A DNA stretch of 64,000 nt, taken from positions 15,762,816 to 15,826,815 of the forward strand of contig CM042176.1 in assembly GCA_023376005.1 (NCBI GenBank), read 5' to 3'. The notes below the pieces were generated by a model that made no database searches, was not told the origin of the DNA, and saw nothing but the letters and a program-made list of their open reading frames with translations. The DNA comes from Doryteuthis pealeii. Taxonomy: Eukaryota; Mollusca; Cephalopoda; Myopsida; Loliginidae. Position numbers and translations under genes: made by a program. Below, piece by piece: positions 1 to 11,999 of the stretch (position 1 is its first letter; each line of letters begins with the position of its first letter).

Positions 1-450
1 GTTTTTCTTTGTAACAACTTTATGTTCGTTATTTCTTTTTTGCGAGATTTAAAAATAAGTTCAATAATATTTACGTTTCTTCCTTCAATATGGGATAATG
101 TAATCTTTGCATTAACTGTTTTTCTTTGTAACAACTCTTTATGTTCGTTATTTCTTTTTTGCGAGATTTAAAAATAAGTTCAATAATATTTACGTTTCTT
201 CCTTCAATATGGGATAATGTAATCTTTGCATTAACTGTTTTTCTTTGTAACAACTCTTTATGTTTGTTATTTCTTTTTTGCGAGATTTAAAAATAAGTTC
301 AATAATATTTACGTTTCTTCCTTCAATATGGGATAATGTAATCTTTGCATTAACTGTTTTTCTTTGTAACAACTCTTTATGTTCGTTATTTCTTTTTTGC
401 GAGATTTAAAAATAAGTTCAATAATATTTACGTTTCTTCCTTCAATATGG
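1..450. repeat. 119-bp tandem repeat, about 3.8 copies
   Basis: Near-identical units repeat every 119 bp and the array continues past the left edge. Each unit contains TGCGAGATTTAAAAATAAG and ATATGGGATAATGTAATC. The last unit breaks off at about 450. Copies differ by only one or two bases, so the array is young or homogenised. The short open frames on the minus strand are repeated shadows of the unit. Confidence 0.9.
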
Positions 451-861
451 CCTAAACTGGTCGCGTGACCTATTTTGGTGGCACCTAATATACTTTTATA
501 CAAATAATAAAATCAAACCTTTACAGATTAATCAAATTATAGTATTAAATAACCCTTAAGGAGTTGATGTGTCTTTTTTTTTAGCAAATAAACCAAACCA
601 AACTAACAAATTTAATTTAGACAAATAGTCGACAGATAAATCCTACAATTTAATCCGATAGAAAAACTGTCTTTATTTTGAAACATTATTGACTTTCCTT
701 GTACATCTGTCTCACTTAACTTTATGGGTTTTGTCAACAGAAAAGCAGATGTTGAAATGTTGGACAAAAAAAATTGGTCAATACTAAGAGCATTTCTCTA
801 TAGGGACAGATGGCCAGGGGTTTAGTATCATCTGCGTTATTTGGACTATTGTCCTCATCTT
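451..861. other. No gene; relic of dispersed family R
   Basis: AT-rich sequence with no supported gene. Around 545-600 lies a relic of the dispersed repeat called family R here (AATAACCC.TAAGGAGTTGAT followed by AAACCAAACC), which also occurs at 40.4-41.2, 49.9 and 50.4 kb. Confidence 0.5.
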
Positions 862-1690
862 CATTGTTATCTGTACAACGTTTCGGCCGATATGCCCTCC
901 GGCCTTCTTCAGGTATTTCTTGTCAGACTCGGGAACCTTCTCGGACTCGGGAACCTTCTTTTCGGATTCGGGAACATACTCCCGTGTATTGAATAAAGGG
1001 TTAGGTTCAAAGTTCCATGATAGCTCCCGATTACGACAAGAAGGTTTCCGATTACGACAAAAAAGTTCCTGAGTCTGATACCGACTTTGTTATCTGTACA
1101 ACGTTTCGGCCGATATGCCCTCCGGCCTTCTTCAGGTATTTCTTGTCAGACTCGGGAACCTTCTCGGACTCGGGAACCTTCTTTTCAGATTTGGGAACGA
1201 TACTCCCGTGGATTGAATAAAGGGTTAGGTTCAAAGTTCCATGATAGCTCCCGATTACGACAAGAAGATTTCCGATTACGACAAAAAAGTTCCTGAGTCT
1301 GATACCGACTTTGTTATCTGTACAACGTTTCGGCCGATATGCCCTCCGGCCTTCTTCAGGTATTTCTTGTCGGACTCGGGAACCTTCTCGGACTTCGGAT
1401 TTGGGAACGATACTCCCGTGGATTGAATAAAGGGTTAGGTTCAAAGTTCCATGATAGCTCCCGATTACGACAAGAAGGTTTCCGATTACGACAAAAAAGT
1501 TCCTGAGTCTGATACCGACTCTTGTCGGACTCGGGAACCTTCTCGGACTTCGGATTTGGGAACGATACTCCCGTGGATTGAATAAAGGGTTAGGTTCAAA
1601 GTTCCATGATAGCGAACTTTCCGTTACGATTACGACAAGAAGATTTCCGATTACGACAAAAAAGTTCCTGAGTCTGATACCGACTTTAAT
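862..1690. repeat. About 224-bp tandem repeat with hammerhead-like inner motif
   Basis: About 3.7 units start near 865, 1089 and 1313, and the last is truncated. Each full unit holds two or three direct copies of GACTCGGGAACCTTCT, a pair of CGATTACGACAAGAAG-type repeats, and GTACAACGTTTCGGCC...GGCCTTCTTCAGG. The minus strand of that last part reads CTGAAGA, then a GGCCG/CGGCC stem, then GAAAC, which resembles a hammerhead core. The fourth unit has lost this part. Open frames across the array come from the repeat and show no protein family. Confidence 0.85.
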
Positions 1691-1802
1691 CAACCTCAAC
1701 GACTTTTTTTACGATATGCGATATACCTTCTGTGACAGGTGGCTTAATGTGTTAGTGGTACTGTTTCATAGTCGGATCATCGGTGACTAAACCGGTAACC
1801 TC

Positions 1803-2025
1803 ACAGATTTGTAATTTGTAGTATTCATTTGCAATTTGTAGTATTTAAATCTATTTATTGTAATAGTATTCATTTGCAATTTAGTATTTAAATCTATTTA
1901 TTGTAATTTTCTAGTATTCATTTTGCAATTTGTAGTATTTAAATCTATTTTTTCTAGTATTCATTTGCAATTTGTAGTATTTAAATCTATTTATTGCAAT
2001 TTCTAGTATTCATTTGTGATTGTAG
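1803..2025 (-). repeat. Short-unit AT array, inverted relative to 3085-4608
   Basis: Units of TTTGTAGTATTCATTTGCAA and TAGTATTTAAATCTATTTAT alternate. This is the reverse complement of the long array at 3085-4608, so the two flank the interval 2026-3084 in opposite orientation. Confidence 0.8.
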
Positions 2026-2640
2026 TGTCTGGTGAGGAGGGAGGCTAGACACCTTGTAGGATGAAAAACAAGACCCGCAATAGGGTGGAGGAAGTTCTTT
2101 GCTCAATGGCTATCCAAGCACATTATTTCTAAAGTCCAACCCCTCCTCGTCACAGCAGGGCCGTGTAAACTTGATAGTGTCAGAGCCATGCTGTCAGGGA
2201 ATTAAGTTCCTGATAGGGTCACCCAATGCGGAAAGATCTGGCAGCCAGTGTTATTAAGGCCACAAACCAGCTAAAGGGGTTCTGGTGAACATCCAAAGGG
2301 CGTCTACATCATCGTCAGGGATCAACGGCTTTTGTGTGTTTGTTAATGTAAATTAACAGCGTTGATCCAAGGAGGCTATCACCCTAGGCAACACCTGTCC
2401 CCTTGATTTAAAGGGACAGGGCTGGGTTTATTGCCCAGTGCCTGAGGCGCCTCCCTTGAGGGAGAATGCCGACAGGATCTACGCATTTTTTGCAACCGCC
2501 ACCCATGACTCACGGCTTGTGGGTGGTACCATATTAATAGGGCCTTGTGCCTAACCCGTACGTGTGGGGTATGTGGTAAATACCACTGCGTCTGTGGAAA
2601 ATCTGCGACAAACAAGGGTGTCTACTTCCTCTGACCGGGA
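2026..2640 (-). repeat. GC-richer dispersed element (family G)
   Basis: This stretch is visibly richer in G and C than its surroundings. The part at about 2340-2600 matches, on the opposite strand, the block at 36945-37155: shared pieces include ACAGCGTTGATCC, GGGCTGGGTTTATTGCCCAG and GAGAATGCCGACAGGATC. A shorter fragment is at 4800-4860. No protein or tRNA head is recognised. The role is unknown; it behaves as a dispersed insertion. Confidence 0.5.
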
Positions 2641-2695
2641 TATGCATGAGGGGTTTGGCGACCGCTTGTGAATTTCTTAATCTCTTGTTACTCCT

Positions 2696-2960
2696 TCCAT
2701 GAATTCACCATATGACCTTTAGGCACCCCGTTTTGATCTCGATTAATAAAGGACATGTTTTTCCTTTACATCGTCAATATCAGGTTGTTTTAACAGACGT
2801 TTTTTTAGATGTTTTTTTATTATAAAATTAACCCCTAACCCTAACCCCTAACCCTAATCCCTAACAAACAAGTGGATATTGACCGTGTAAATGAAAAACA
2901 TGTTCTTTCTTAATCGAGATCAAAAGGGGGTGCCTAAAGGTCATATGGTCCGATTTCTAC
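2696..2960. repeat. Inverted repeat with roughly 95-bp arms around telomere-like DNA
   Basis: The left arm (2696-2791) includes CCATATGACCTTTAGGCACC. The right arm (2863-2960) contains its reverse complement, GGTGCCTAAAGGTCATATGG. Both arms carry CTCGATTAATAAAGGACATG-type sequence with a few mismatches. The loop (about 2792-2862) holds the CCCTAA repeats annotated separately. Confidence 0.8.
2831..2865 (-). repeat. Interstitial telomere-like repeat (CCCTAA)n
   Basis: Five to six consecutive CCCTAA or CCCCTAA units, i.e. (TTAGGG)n on the minus strand. TTAGGG is the ancestral metazoan telomere repeat. A short internal tract can come from telomere insertion, break repair, or simple-sequence growth inside a transposon. 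Confidence 0.8.
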
Positions 2961-3084
2961 ACTGCAAGGATGATCCATTAAATCACCAGTTGATCATAGT
3001 TTCTGCAGGAGTTGATCTCGGGGTCAAATACTGTTATACATTTCTGCACTTAGTGATCCATTATAAAAGAATATATCTAGATAT

Positions 3085-4608
3085 TACAAATTGCAAATGA
3101 ATAGATTTAAATACTACAAATTACAAACGAATACTACAAATTACAATAAACAGATTTAAATACTACAAATTATAAATGAATAGATTTAAATACTACAAAT
3201 CATAAATGAATACTACAAATTACAATAAATAGATTGAAATACTACAAATTACAAAAAATAGATTTAAATACTACAAATTAAAATGAATACATTTAAATAC
3301 TACAAACTGCAAATGAATACTACAAATTACAATAAACAAATGAATAGATTTAAATACTACAAATCAGAAATAAATACTACAACTTACAATAAATAGATTT
3401 AAATACTACAAATTAAAATGAATAGATTTAGATACTACAAATCATAAATGAATACTACAAATTACAATAAATTGATTTAAATACTACAAATTACTAATAA
3501 ATACTACAAATTATAATGAACGGATTTAAATACTACAAATTAAATTAAATACTATAAATTATAATGAACGGATTTAAATACTACAAATTACAAATAAATA
3601 CTACAAATCACAATAAATGGATTTAAATACTATAAATTTCAAATGAATACTACAAATTACAATGAATAAATTTAAATACTACAAATTATAAATAAATACT
3701 ACAAATTACAATAAATAAATTTAAATACTACGAATTGCAAATGAATACTAAAAATTACCATAAATAGATTTAAATAGTACAAATTAGAAATGAATACTAC
3801 AAATTTCAATGAATGGATTTAAATACTACAAATTACAAATCAATACTACAAATTACAATAAATAGATCTGAATACTACAAATTGCAAATGAATACTACAA
3901 ACAAATTTCAATAAATAAATTTAAATTCTACAAATTATAAATGAATACTACAAATTATAATAAATAGATTTAAATACTACAAATTACAAATGAATACTAC
4001 ATAGTACAATAAATAGATTTAAATACTGCAAATTACAAATAAATACTAGAAATTCTAATGAATAGATTTGAATACTACAAATTACAATAAATATATTTAA
4101 ATACTACAAATTACAAATAAATACTACACATTACAATGAGTTGATTTAAATACTACAAATTACACATAAATACTACAAATTACAATGAATAGATTTGAAT
4201 ACCACAAATTACAATAAATAGATTCAAATACTACAAATCAGAAATGAATACTACAAATTACAAATGAATAGATATAAATACTACAAATTACAATGAATTG
4301 ATTTAAATACTACAAATTACAAATAAATACTACACATTACAATGAATTGATTTAAATACTACAAATTACAAATAGATACTACAAATTACAATAAATAGAT
4401 TTAAATACTACAAATTAGAAATGAATAGGTTTAAATATTACAAATCACAAATACTATAAATTATAATAAATTGATTACATACTACAAATTACAAATGAAT
4501 ACTACAAATTACAATAAATACATCTGAATACTACAAATTAGAAATAAATACTACAAATTACAATAAATTGATTTAAATACTACAAATTACAAATGAATAC
4601 TACAAATA
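3085..4608 (+). repeat. 1.5-kb array of short AT units
   Basis: AATACTACAAATTACAA units alternate with ATAAATAGATTTA or ATGAATAGATTTA spacers for about 1.5 kb, with many point variants. The basic unit is about 21-24 bp, often paired as a composite of about 46 bp. It is inverted relative to 1803-2025. Confidence 0.85.
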
Positions 4609-4779
4609 AACTTGAAAATGGCTTAAAAAACACAAATTTCTTTTGTGTGCATTGCACAACATGCACATATAAATAATCCTGACATTATCATTTTACGAAA
4701 AACCAGGGGAAATTTTATGAAATAAAATAAATTCTTAGATAACACTGGTTTACAAAGCAACAGAGGTGGTATAATTAGC

Positions 4780-4914
4780 ATTTCCTGTGGCCCTGGATCT
4801 TACAAGTTAATAGTGTTGATCCCAGGGGCCATCCCACCAGGCAATACATTCTCGCAGGATACCCTGAAGATTCGCGCTACTGCAAGAAACTTAGGTCAGT
4901 AGTTTTTAAACCAT

Positions 4915-4973
<59 letters not shown>

Positions 4974-5215
4974 AGTATCCAAAACTTTGTAGTAAAGGAT
5001 GATTCTATATGTGATTTCAAAGATACACTGTATTATTATTGTATGATCCAGTATGTATAAATACAGTGAATCTTTAAATCACTAAAGAGAGCTCAATGTA
5101 TAATAAACTTTTTAGATTATATACAGAGCAATATTTATCTTTGAATGGGAGGAAAAACTCAACACCGTTATTCCATAATAAATTTATTTCGACCAAAATT
5201 GGAGCCTTTATAAAT
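4780..5215. repeat. Family G fragment, (TA)n and a dispersed repeat tail
   Basis: About 4800-4860 matches family G (GTTGATCCCAGGGGCCATC). 4918-4968 is a pure TA microsatellite. 4969-5215 shares AAGAGAGCTCAATGTATAAT and ATATACAGAGCAATATTTA with 23.2 kb and 29.2 kb, so this is a dispersed repeat that follows a microsatellite at each site. Confidence 0.6.
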
Positions 5216-5277
5216 CTAAGTTGATTTAATACAGCTCCTCAAAAGATGGTAAATCAACATAATTTGAATTGCATAAC

Positions 5278-5480
5278 TGTTGTGATGTTAGTCCCTACAG
5301 TAAAAAGAAGTCAAGTCGAGATAGGGTAAAATAAGACAAGTGTATTTACAATTAATGGTACATGTACGACTAGCTTGTCGTTAACGGGAACAGTGCTCCC
5401 TTTCCACTCGGTGTCTCACTATTTATAGTGAGAACCGGTGCATGTTCTCCACTGTAGGAACGGCCGGTACAACAATAACA
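5278..5480. mobile_element. Possible solo LTR or small TRIM-like element
   Basis: A 203-bp block begins TGTTGTGATG and ends AACAATAACA, so the termini are TG...CA and partly inverted. It is richer in G and C than its flanks and holds a TATA-like core inside a hairpin (CTCACTATTTATAGTGAG). No target duplication, primer site or internal domain is visible. Orientation cannot be assigned. This is a weak call. Confidence 0.3.
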
Positions 5481-5659
5481 GAAAAATTTACTTCTCAAAA
5501 AATTATTTTCCCTTTTACAAATGTATACATTAGTAGACTATCACCATGGCGACAGGGAGTCAAATGAGAAAAAAGAATACTTTTCAAGGCCTGGCTTCTT
5601 CGGGGGATTGTAGTCAGACAAATTAAACTATGGGAATAAAATAAAAAGACGTAAAAATC

Positions 5660-7330
5660 CAAAGAGATACTTTCAAGGAGACTCGTTATCACCACTTCTC
5701 TTTATTATAGCAATGATGCCGCTCAATCATATACTTAAAAAATGTACAGGGGGATACAAATTCACTAACTCACAAGAAAAGATAAGCCACCTTATGTACA
5801 TGGATGACATAAAAAATTTTGCAAAAAATGAAAAAGAATTGGAGAGCCTAATACAAACTATTAGAATATATAGCCAAGATATAGGGATGGAATTTGGAAT
5901 TGAAAAGTGTGCTATGCTAGTAATAAAACGCGATGAAAGAAAACTAATGCATGGAATACAACTACCAAATCAGGAAACTATAAAATCTCTTGATGAAAAT
6001 GAAAGCTACAAATACTTAGGAATTTTAGAAGCGGACAATATCATGCAAGCAGAAATGAAAGGAAAAGTTAAAAAAGAAATTCTCAGGAGAACTAGAAAAC
6101 TTCTAGAAACAAAACTTAACAGCAGAAATCTGATCAAAGGAATTAATACTTGGGATGTCCCCATTATAAGATACTCAGGACCATTCTTAAAATGGACAAA
6201 GGAAGAACTCAGACAGATAGACCAAAGGACAAGAAAATTAATGACCATGCACAAGGCTCTCCACCCTAGAGATGATAGAGATAGATTATATGTGTCAAGA
6301 AAGGAAGGGGGAAGAGGTCTTGCCAACATAGAGGACTGCATAGAAACCACTATCCAACAACTTGAGGATTACACAAGAAAGAGCAAAGACAAATTACTTA
6401 TGGCGGCCAACAATAGTAAAAACGGCAGATGGACAAAAATGGGGAGAAAAACAATTATATGGACACTTCAAACGACAAATAGAAGAGGTTGCACATAAAA
6501 AGACTTGGACATGGTTAAAAAAAGGGAAACCTTAAAAGAGAAACTGAATCACTTATAATTGCTGCACAAAATAATGCCATAAGGACAAATTATATCAAAG
6601 CGAAAATTAATAAGACCCAACAAAATAGTAAATGTAGACTTTGCGGTAATAGAGATGAAACTGTAAACCATATACTCTGCGAATGTAGCAAACTAGCACA
6701 ACGAGAATACAAAACTAGACACGACTGGGTTGGGAAGGTGATCCACTGGGAATTATGGAAAAAATTAAATTTTGACCACACAACAAAATGGTATATGCAT
6801 AAACCAGAATCTGTTCTCGAGAACAAAACGCATAAAATTCTCTGGGACTTTGTAATAAAAACGGATCACCTTATCCCAGCGAGAAGACCAGACCTAGTGT
6901 TGGTAAACAAAAAAGAAAGAACTTGTCAACTGGTGGATTTTGCAGTGCCAGCAGATCACAGGGTGAAGTTAAAGGAAAATGAAAAAATGGACAAATATCT
7001 GGACCTTGCCAGAGAACTGAAAAAGTTATGGAATATGAAAGTGAAAGTTATACCAATTGTAGTTGGTGCACTTGGAACAGTCCCAAAAGGATTAGAAAAT
7101 GGTTTGGAAAGTTTGGAAATCAGAGTAAGGATTGAAACCATTCAGAACACTGCACTGCTGCAATCTGCCAGAATACTCAGAAGAGTCCTGGAGACCTGAG
7201 GAGACTTGCTGTCACTCAGACTCCAGTGAAAGGCCATCAGCTAATACTGATGTGAAAACTCAAAAGGAGCAAATAGTAATATTAGTGACACTGGTGTTGT
7301 AAAATTGCAGTATGGACTGGATGGTATAAA
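5660..7330 (+). pseudogene. 5'-truncated, frameshifted non-LTR retrotransposon (LINE) with restriction-like endonuclease
   Basis: The remnant begins inside the reverse transcriptase domain with FQGDSLSPLLF at about 5671 and YMDD (palm catalytic motif) at about 5800, and reads openly to 6498. Homology continues in a second frame from about 6435 (YGHFKRQIEEV) and a third from about 6530 to the stop at 7199, so two frameshifts interrupt it. Near 6639 is a CCHC knuckle, CRLCG...H...C. It is followed by ARRPDLVLVN and a downstream LVDFAVP, the PD...D core expected of restriction-like endonucleases. The order RT, CCHC, endonuclease is that of RLE-type LINEs (R2/R4/NeSL group). The N-terminal half is missing. 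A 3' tail of about 130 bp follows the stop. It is dead as it stands; the exact clade is not assigned. Confidence 0.85.
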
Positions 7331-7730
7331 TATAAATATACATTAAATATAAGTATGAATATAATATTATTTTTTGAAAGGGATATAACTAGTCTGATTT
7401 TAATATTATTTATTTCAAACCAATTTATATTAATGTATTCTACTTATTTATTTTAAATTTAACCTGATTTATATTCTTATTTTTCTTTTAAATTGTTCTC
7501 TTTTTTGTATGTATAAATGTGTGTTAGCATGTGTGTATTTGTATATATATATATGTATATATATGGGAGGATGTGTAGTATATATATGTTTAAAAGAATT
7601 TTTTTATTATTATTTTTTATTATTATTTAAAAAAATCTTTTTTTTATTATTATTTTATTATTTATTTAATTATTTATTTTTTTTAATCTTTTTTTTTATT
7701 TTTATCTTTTTATTTTTTAGTGTATATATC

Positions 7731-7788
<58 letters not shown>

Positions 7789-8008
7789 GAAATTTTAAAA
7801 AACAAGTGTTCCAAAATTAGATAAATTTATTTATCAACGCTTAAACGTTTTGGTTTCTTTAAACCTTCATCAGGATGTATTAAGGGGTGAAGAAATTGAT
7901 GGATGTTTTATAGATGACAGGAGATAAAAAAATCTGTAGAAAATTTTTTTGTTGTGTAACTGTATTTGTTCAGCGTTATATTTTTGAAAAACGAGTCGTG
8001 ATCCGCAC
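7331..8008. repeat. Low-complexity T/A block and TA microsatellite
   Basis: 7331-7735 is T-rich with TTATTATTATTT-like runs, and 7737-7785 is (TA)n. 7800-7885 carries AACGTTTTGGTTTCTTTAAACCTTCATCAGG-type sequence, a decayed version of the hammerhead-like motif discussed in the findings. No gene is seen. Confidence 0.6.
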
Positions 8009-8440
8009 ACGTGAAGATGTCATGACGCGTGACATAACTCGAAGAAATGCATTCAACAAAAGACAAGAAAAAATATTAATGGACTGATTTTTTGAGAACA
8101 AAGGGAACAAAGTGGGAATGATAACTAAATAATTAAATAAAGCCTGGTATTTTGTAGTTATTTAAAACTATTTTAGCTAGAAACGGTGATATGTTAAAAA
8201 ATCCATTTCGATTATTAAGGGAGGGCAAAAACGAATATATGTAAAATGCTTAATACGCTAAGTAGATAATTATAAGGACCTACACAAGTTACCTAGGTTT
8301 TACCCGAATGATTATTACCCTTTGTTATTTTTCACTTTTAGAAGCACAAAAACTCTCATTACCCATTACCATGTGCGAAGATGTCATGACGCGTGATGTA
8401 ACTCGAAGAAATGCATTCAACAAAAGACAAGAAAAAATAA
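8009..8440 (+). repeat. 65-bp direct repeat pair
   Basis: About 65 bp at 8009-8075 recurs at 8376-8440 with few changes; both contain GATGTCATGACGCGTGA and AAATGCATTCAACAAAAGAC. The bases between are unique. Short open frames here do not resemble any protein family. Confidence 0.7.
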
Positions 8441-8819
8441 GCACAAAGACTCTCATTACCCATTACCATGTGCAGACTATGTATTTTGTTTTATTACGAG
8501 ATTCAATGGAACGCAGGTCGATCGATTCATCGGCCTCAATGTTTCCTCACACGTCACTAAACTGATAGCGATATATTTTTGGTATGAGCTTACTCGGGGG
8601 TCAAGAACATGAAATGCTCACAGATGCTTCCATATTTGAAATACCAACCTAATGACCAGATAACGGATGTCCGCTGGGACATTTAACATTTACCGATATA
8701 AAGAAGCAGCCTTTGAAGTGCCCCTGGGAGGATTGACAGCATACCTTTGACATTATTACGTTTATTGTTAACTCACTCAGGACATCAGTCTACTACAGTC
8801 AGAAAACAATGGAGACTAG

Positions 8820-11165
8820 AGACAATAAAGGTTAAAGATAAATAAAATATGTACCCAATCCCTAAAAAAAAAAACAACCCCCAAAAAACAAACAAAACAC
8901 AAATCACAAAAACAAATATGGCGCTGACAGAAATCAAATGAAAAAAGAAAAAGAACAGTTTTTAAGTTTTGAAATTTGGGTCATGGCCCAACCAGGCAAC
9001 ATACGATAAGACAAGTTCAAATCCTGGACGAGGCTGTTTGCATTTCACATAGAAGACTGGAGACAATAAAAGTTAAAGATAAATAAAATATGTACCCAAT
9101 CCCTAAACCCCCTTCCCCAAAAAAAACAAGAAAATACACCCAAAAAAAATATACAAACAAGCAACATATGATGAGACGAGTTCAAATCCTGGATGAGGCT
9201 GTTTGCATTTCACATAGAAGACTGGAGACAATAAAAGTTAAAGATAAATAAAATATGTACCCAATCCCTAAACCCCCTCCCCCCAAAAAAACATACAAAA
9301 AACAAACAGAAAACATACACCCAAAAAAAACATACAAAAATAAAAAAACAAAAAAAAACACAAATTTGAAATTTGGGTCACGGCCAAACAAGCGACATAC
9401 GATGAGACGAGTTCAAATCCTGGACGAGGCTGTTTGCATTTCCCATAGAAGACTGGAGACAATAAAAGTTAAAGATAAATAAAATATGTACCCAATCCCT
9501 AACGCCCCCCCCGCAAAACATACACCCAAAAAAAAACATACAAAATAAAAAAAACAAAAAAACACAAATTTGAAATTTGGGTCACGGCCAAACAAGCGAC
9601 ATACGATGAGACGAGTTCAAATCCTGGACGAGGCTGTTTGCATTTCCCATAGAAGACTGGAGACAATAAAAGTTAAAGATAAATAAAATATGTACCCAAT
9701 CTCTAACGCCCCCCCCGCAAAACATACACCCAAAAAAAACATACAAAATAAAAAAAAACAAAAAAACACAAATTTGAAATTTGGGTCACGGCCAAACAAG
9801 CGACATACGATGAGACGAGTTCAAATCCTGGACGAGGCTGTTTGCATTTCCCATAGAAGACTGGAGACAATAAAAGTTAAAGATAAATAAAATATGTACC
9901 CAATCCCTAACGCCCCCCCCCGCAAAACATACACCCAAAAAAAAACATACAAAATAAAAAAAAACAAAAAAACACAAATTTGAAATTTGGGTCACGGCCA
10001 AACAAGCGACATACGATGAGACGAGTTCAAATCCTGGACGAGGCTGTTTGCATTTCACATAGAAGACTGGAGACAATAAAAGTTAAAGATAAATAAAATA
10101 TGTACCCAATCTCTAACGCCCCCCCCCCGCAAAACATACACCCAAAAAAAAACATACAAAATAAAAAAAAACAAAAAAACACAAATTTGAAATTTGGGTC
10201 ACAGCCAAACAAGCGACATACGATGAGACGAGTTCAAATCCTGGACGAGGCTGTTTGCATTTCCCATAGAAGACTGGAGACAATAAAAGTTAAAGATAAA
10301 TAAAATATGTACCCAATCTCTAACCTCCCCCCCAAAAAAAACATACAAATTTACAAACAAAAAACATACACCCCAAAAAAACATACAAAATAAAAAAACA
10401 AAAAAAACACAAATTTGAAATTTGGGTAACGACCAAACAAGCAATATACGATGAGACGAGTTAAAATCCTGGACGAGGCTGTTTGCAATTCACATAGAAG
10501 ACTGGAGACAATAAAAGTTAAAGATAAATAAAATATGTACCCAATCCCTAAAAAAAACAACCCCCCCCCAAAAAAAAAACATAAAAAAAACAAACAAAAA
10601 ACATACATCCTAAAAAACATACACAATAAAAAAAACAAAAAAACAAAACAGACGATGAGTTTATAGGTTTTTAAATTTGGGTCACGGACAAACAAGAAAC
10701 ATACATAGATACGAATAGACGAATTCAAATCCTGGACGAGGCTGTTTGCATCTCCCATAGAAGACCAGAGAGAATAAAAGTTAAAGATAAATAAAATATG
10801 TACCCAATCCCTACAAAAAAAAACCACCCACCCCAAAATATAAAAAAAACAAAAAACATACAAAAAAAGAAACAAAAACATACAAAAAACAAACAAGAAA
10901 CATACAAAAAACAAACAAAAAACATACAGCCTCCCCCCACAAAAAAAAACATACAAAAGACAAACAAAAATAAAACAAAAACAAATATGGTGTAGATAGA
11001 AATCGGAAAAAAAGAACTGAGGATGAGTTTATAAGTAACATATGATGAGACGAGTTCAAATCCTGGATGAGGCTATTTGCATTTCACATACCACCATTGC
11101 CTTTAGGAATGGTATAAATCCAAGTATTCTCCATCCAGCTATGGGTAAATAGTAGGGCAGACAGG
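8820..11165 (+). repeat. About 205-bp tandem array built on a SINE B-box segment
   Basis: GTTCAAATCCTGGACGAGGC recurs at about 9013, 9177, 9409, 9613, 9815, 10021, 10230, 10456, 10721 and 11055. Central spacing is 202-209 bp. Each unit then has TAAAGATAAATAAAATATGT, a C-run, an A-rich stretch of ACATACAAAA pieces, and AAATTTGGGTCACGGCCAAA. The B-box segment matches the tRNA-derived SINE called S2 here, so the array appears to have amplified from a damaged S2 copy plus an A-rich filler. The minus-strand frames rich in F, V and C are translations of the A-rich filler. Confidence 0.85.
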
Positions 11166-11394
11166 GCTCTTTAACCTTGGTTAGTCAACCAGTCTAGGAG
11201 ATAAATAAAATATGTACCCACTCCATAACCCCCCTCCCAAACATACAAAAACAAACAAACACAAAAAACAAAAACAAAAGAACAACAAAAAAAAAAAAAA
11301 ACAAACAACAAACAAATATGGCGTAGATAGAAATCGGAAAAAAAAAGAATAGCGGATAAGTTTTTTAAATTTGGGTCACGGCCAAACAAGCAAG

Positions 11395-11620
11395 ATGAGA
11401 GGAATTCAAATCCTGGACGAGGCTATTTTCATTGCACATGGCGCTATTACCTTTGGGAAAGGCATAAATCCAACTATTCTCCCTGCAGCTATGGGTAAAT
11501 AGTAGGGCAGACAGGGCTCTTTAACCTCGGTTAAACAACCAGTCTAGAAAAAAGAAAACTCTAAATTCAAACCTGTTAAACTCCGCTTAAGAAATTGACC
11601 TGCTCGTGCAGAGGGGTTGG
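11395..11620 (+). mobile_element. SINE S2 copy (5' part lost)
   Basis: It contains the B box (GAATTCAAATCCTGGACG), then the S2 body: TCCAACTATTCTCCCTGCAG, CTATGGGTAAATAGTAGGGC, GGGCTCTTTAACCTCGGTTA and CCAGTCTAG. The tRNA A-box half is missing. A shorter fragment of the body also lies at 11098-11200. Confidence 0.75.
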
Positions 11621-11779
11621 TAAATAGATTGATAGATAGATAGATAGATAAATAAAAAAGTTAGTAGAGTGGCTTATTGTCGGTATCAGCCAGACAGCGA
11701 GGAAGTCTATACCTTTTGCAATAGCACTTGACCAATTTGTTTTGCTGAGTTGGAGCGCCACACCTACCATCAGCTCTCC

Positions 11780-11859
11780 ACTTTACTGCTTAGATCAGGT
11801 TACACACACACAGACACACAGGTGAACACACACACAGACACAGACAGACAGACAGACAA

Positions 11860-11907
<48 letters not shown>

Positions 11908-11910
11908 TTG
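11780..11910. repeat. CA, CAGA and TA microsatellites
   Basis: ACACACACAGACACA runs pass into (CA)n and then (TA)n, ending near 11908. This is simple sequence with no gene. Confidence 0.9.
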
Positions 11911-11999
11911 GTTACTGGTTGTTCTTTTTTATGGCAGATCAACCTATTCCGGTTATTTAATGCCATATCAAGTCATTTTAGCAACACAAATTACTCAAG

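Noticed and set aside
2891..3100. 69-codon open frame beginning MKNMFFLNRD
   Set aside because: It lies in the right arm of the 2696-2960 inverted repeat and runs into the AT array; no family signature.
7800..7885. Hammerhead on the minus strand near CCTTCATCAGG
   Set aside because: GAAA is replaced by AAAA and no stem I pairing is found; kept only as a decayed relative.
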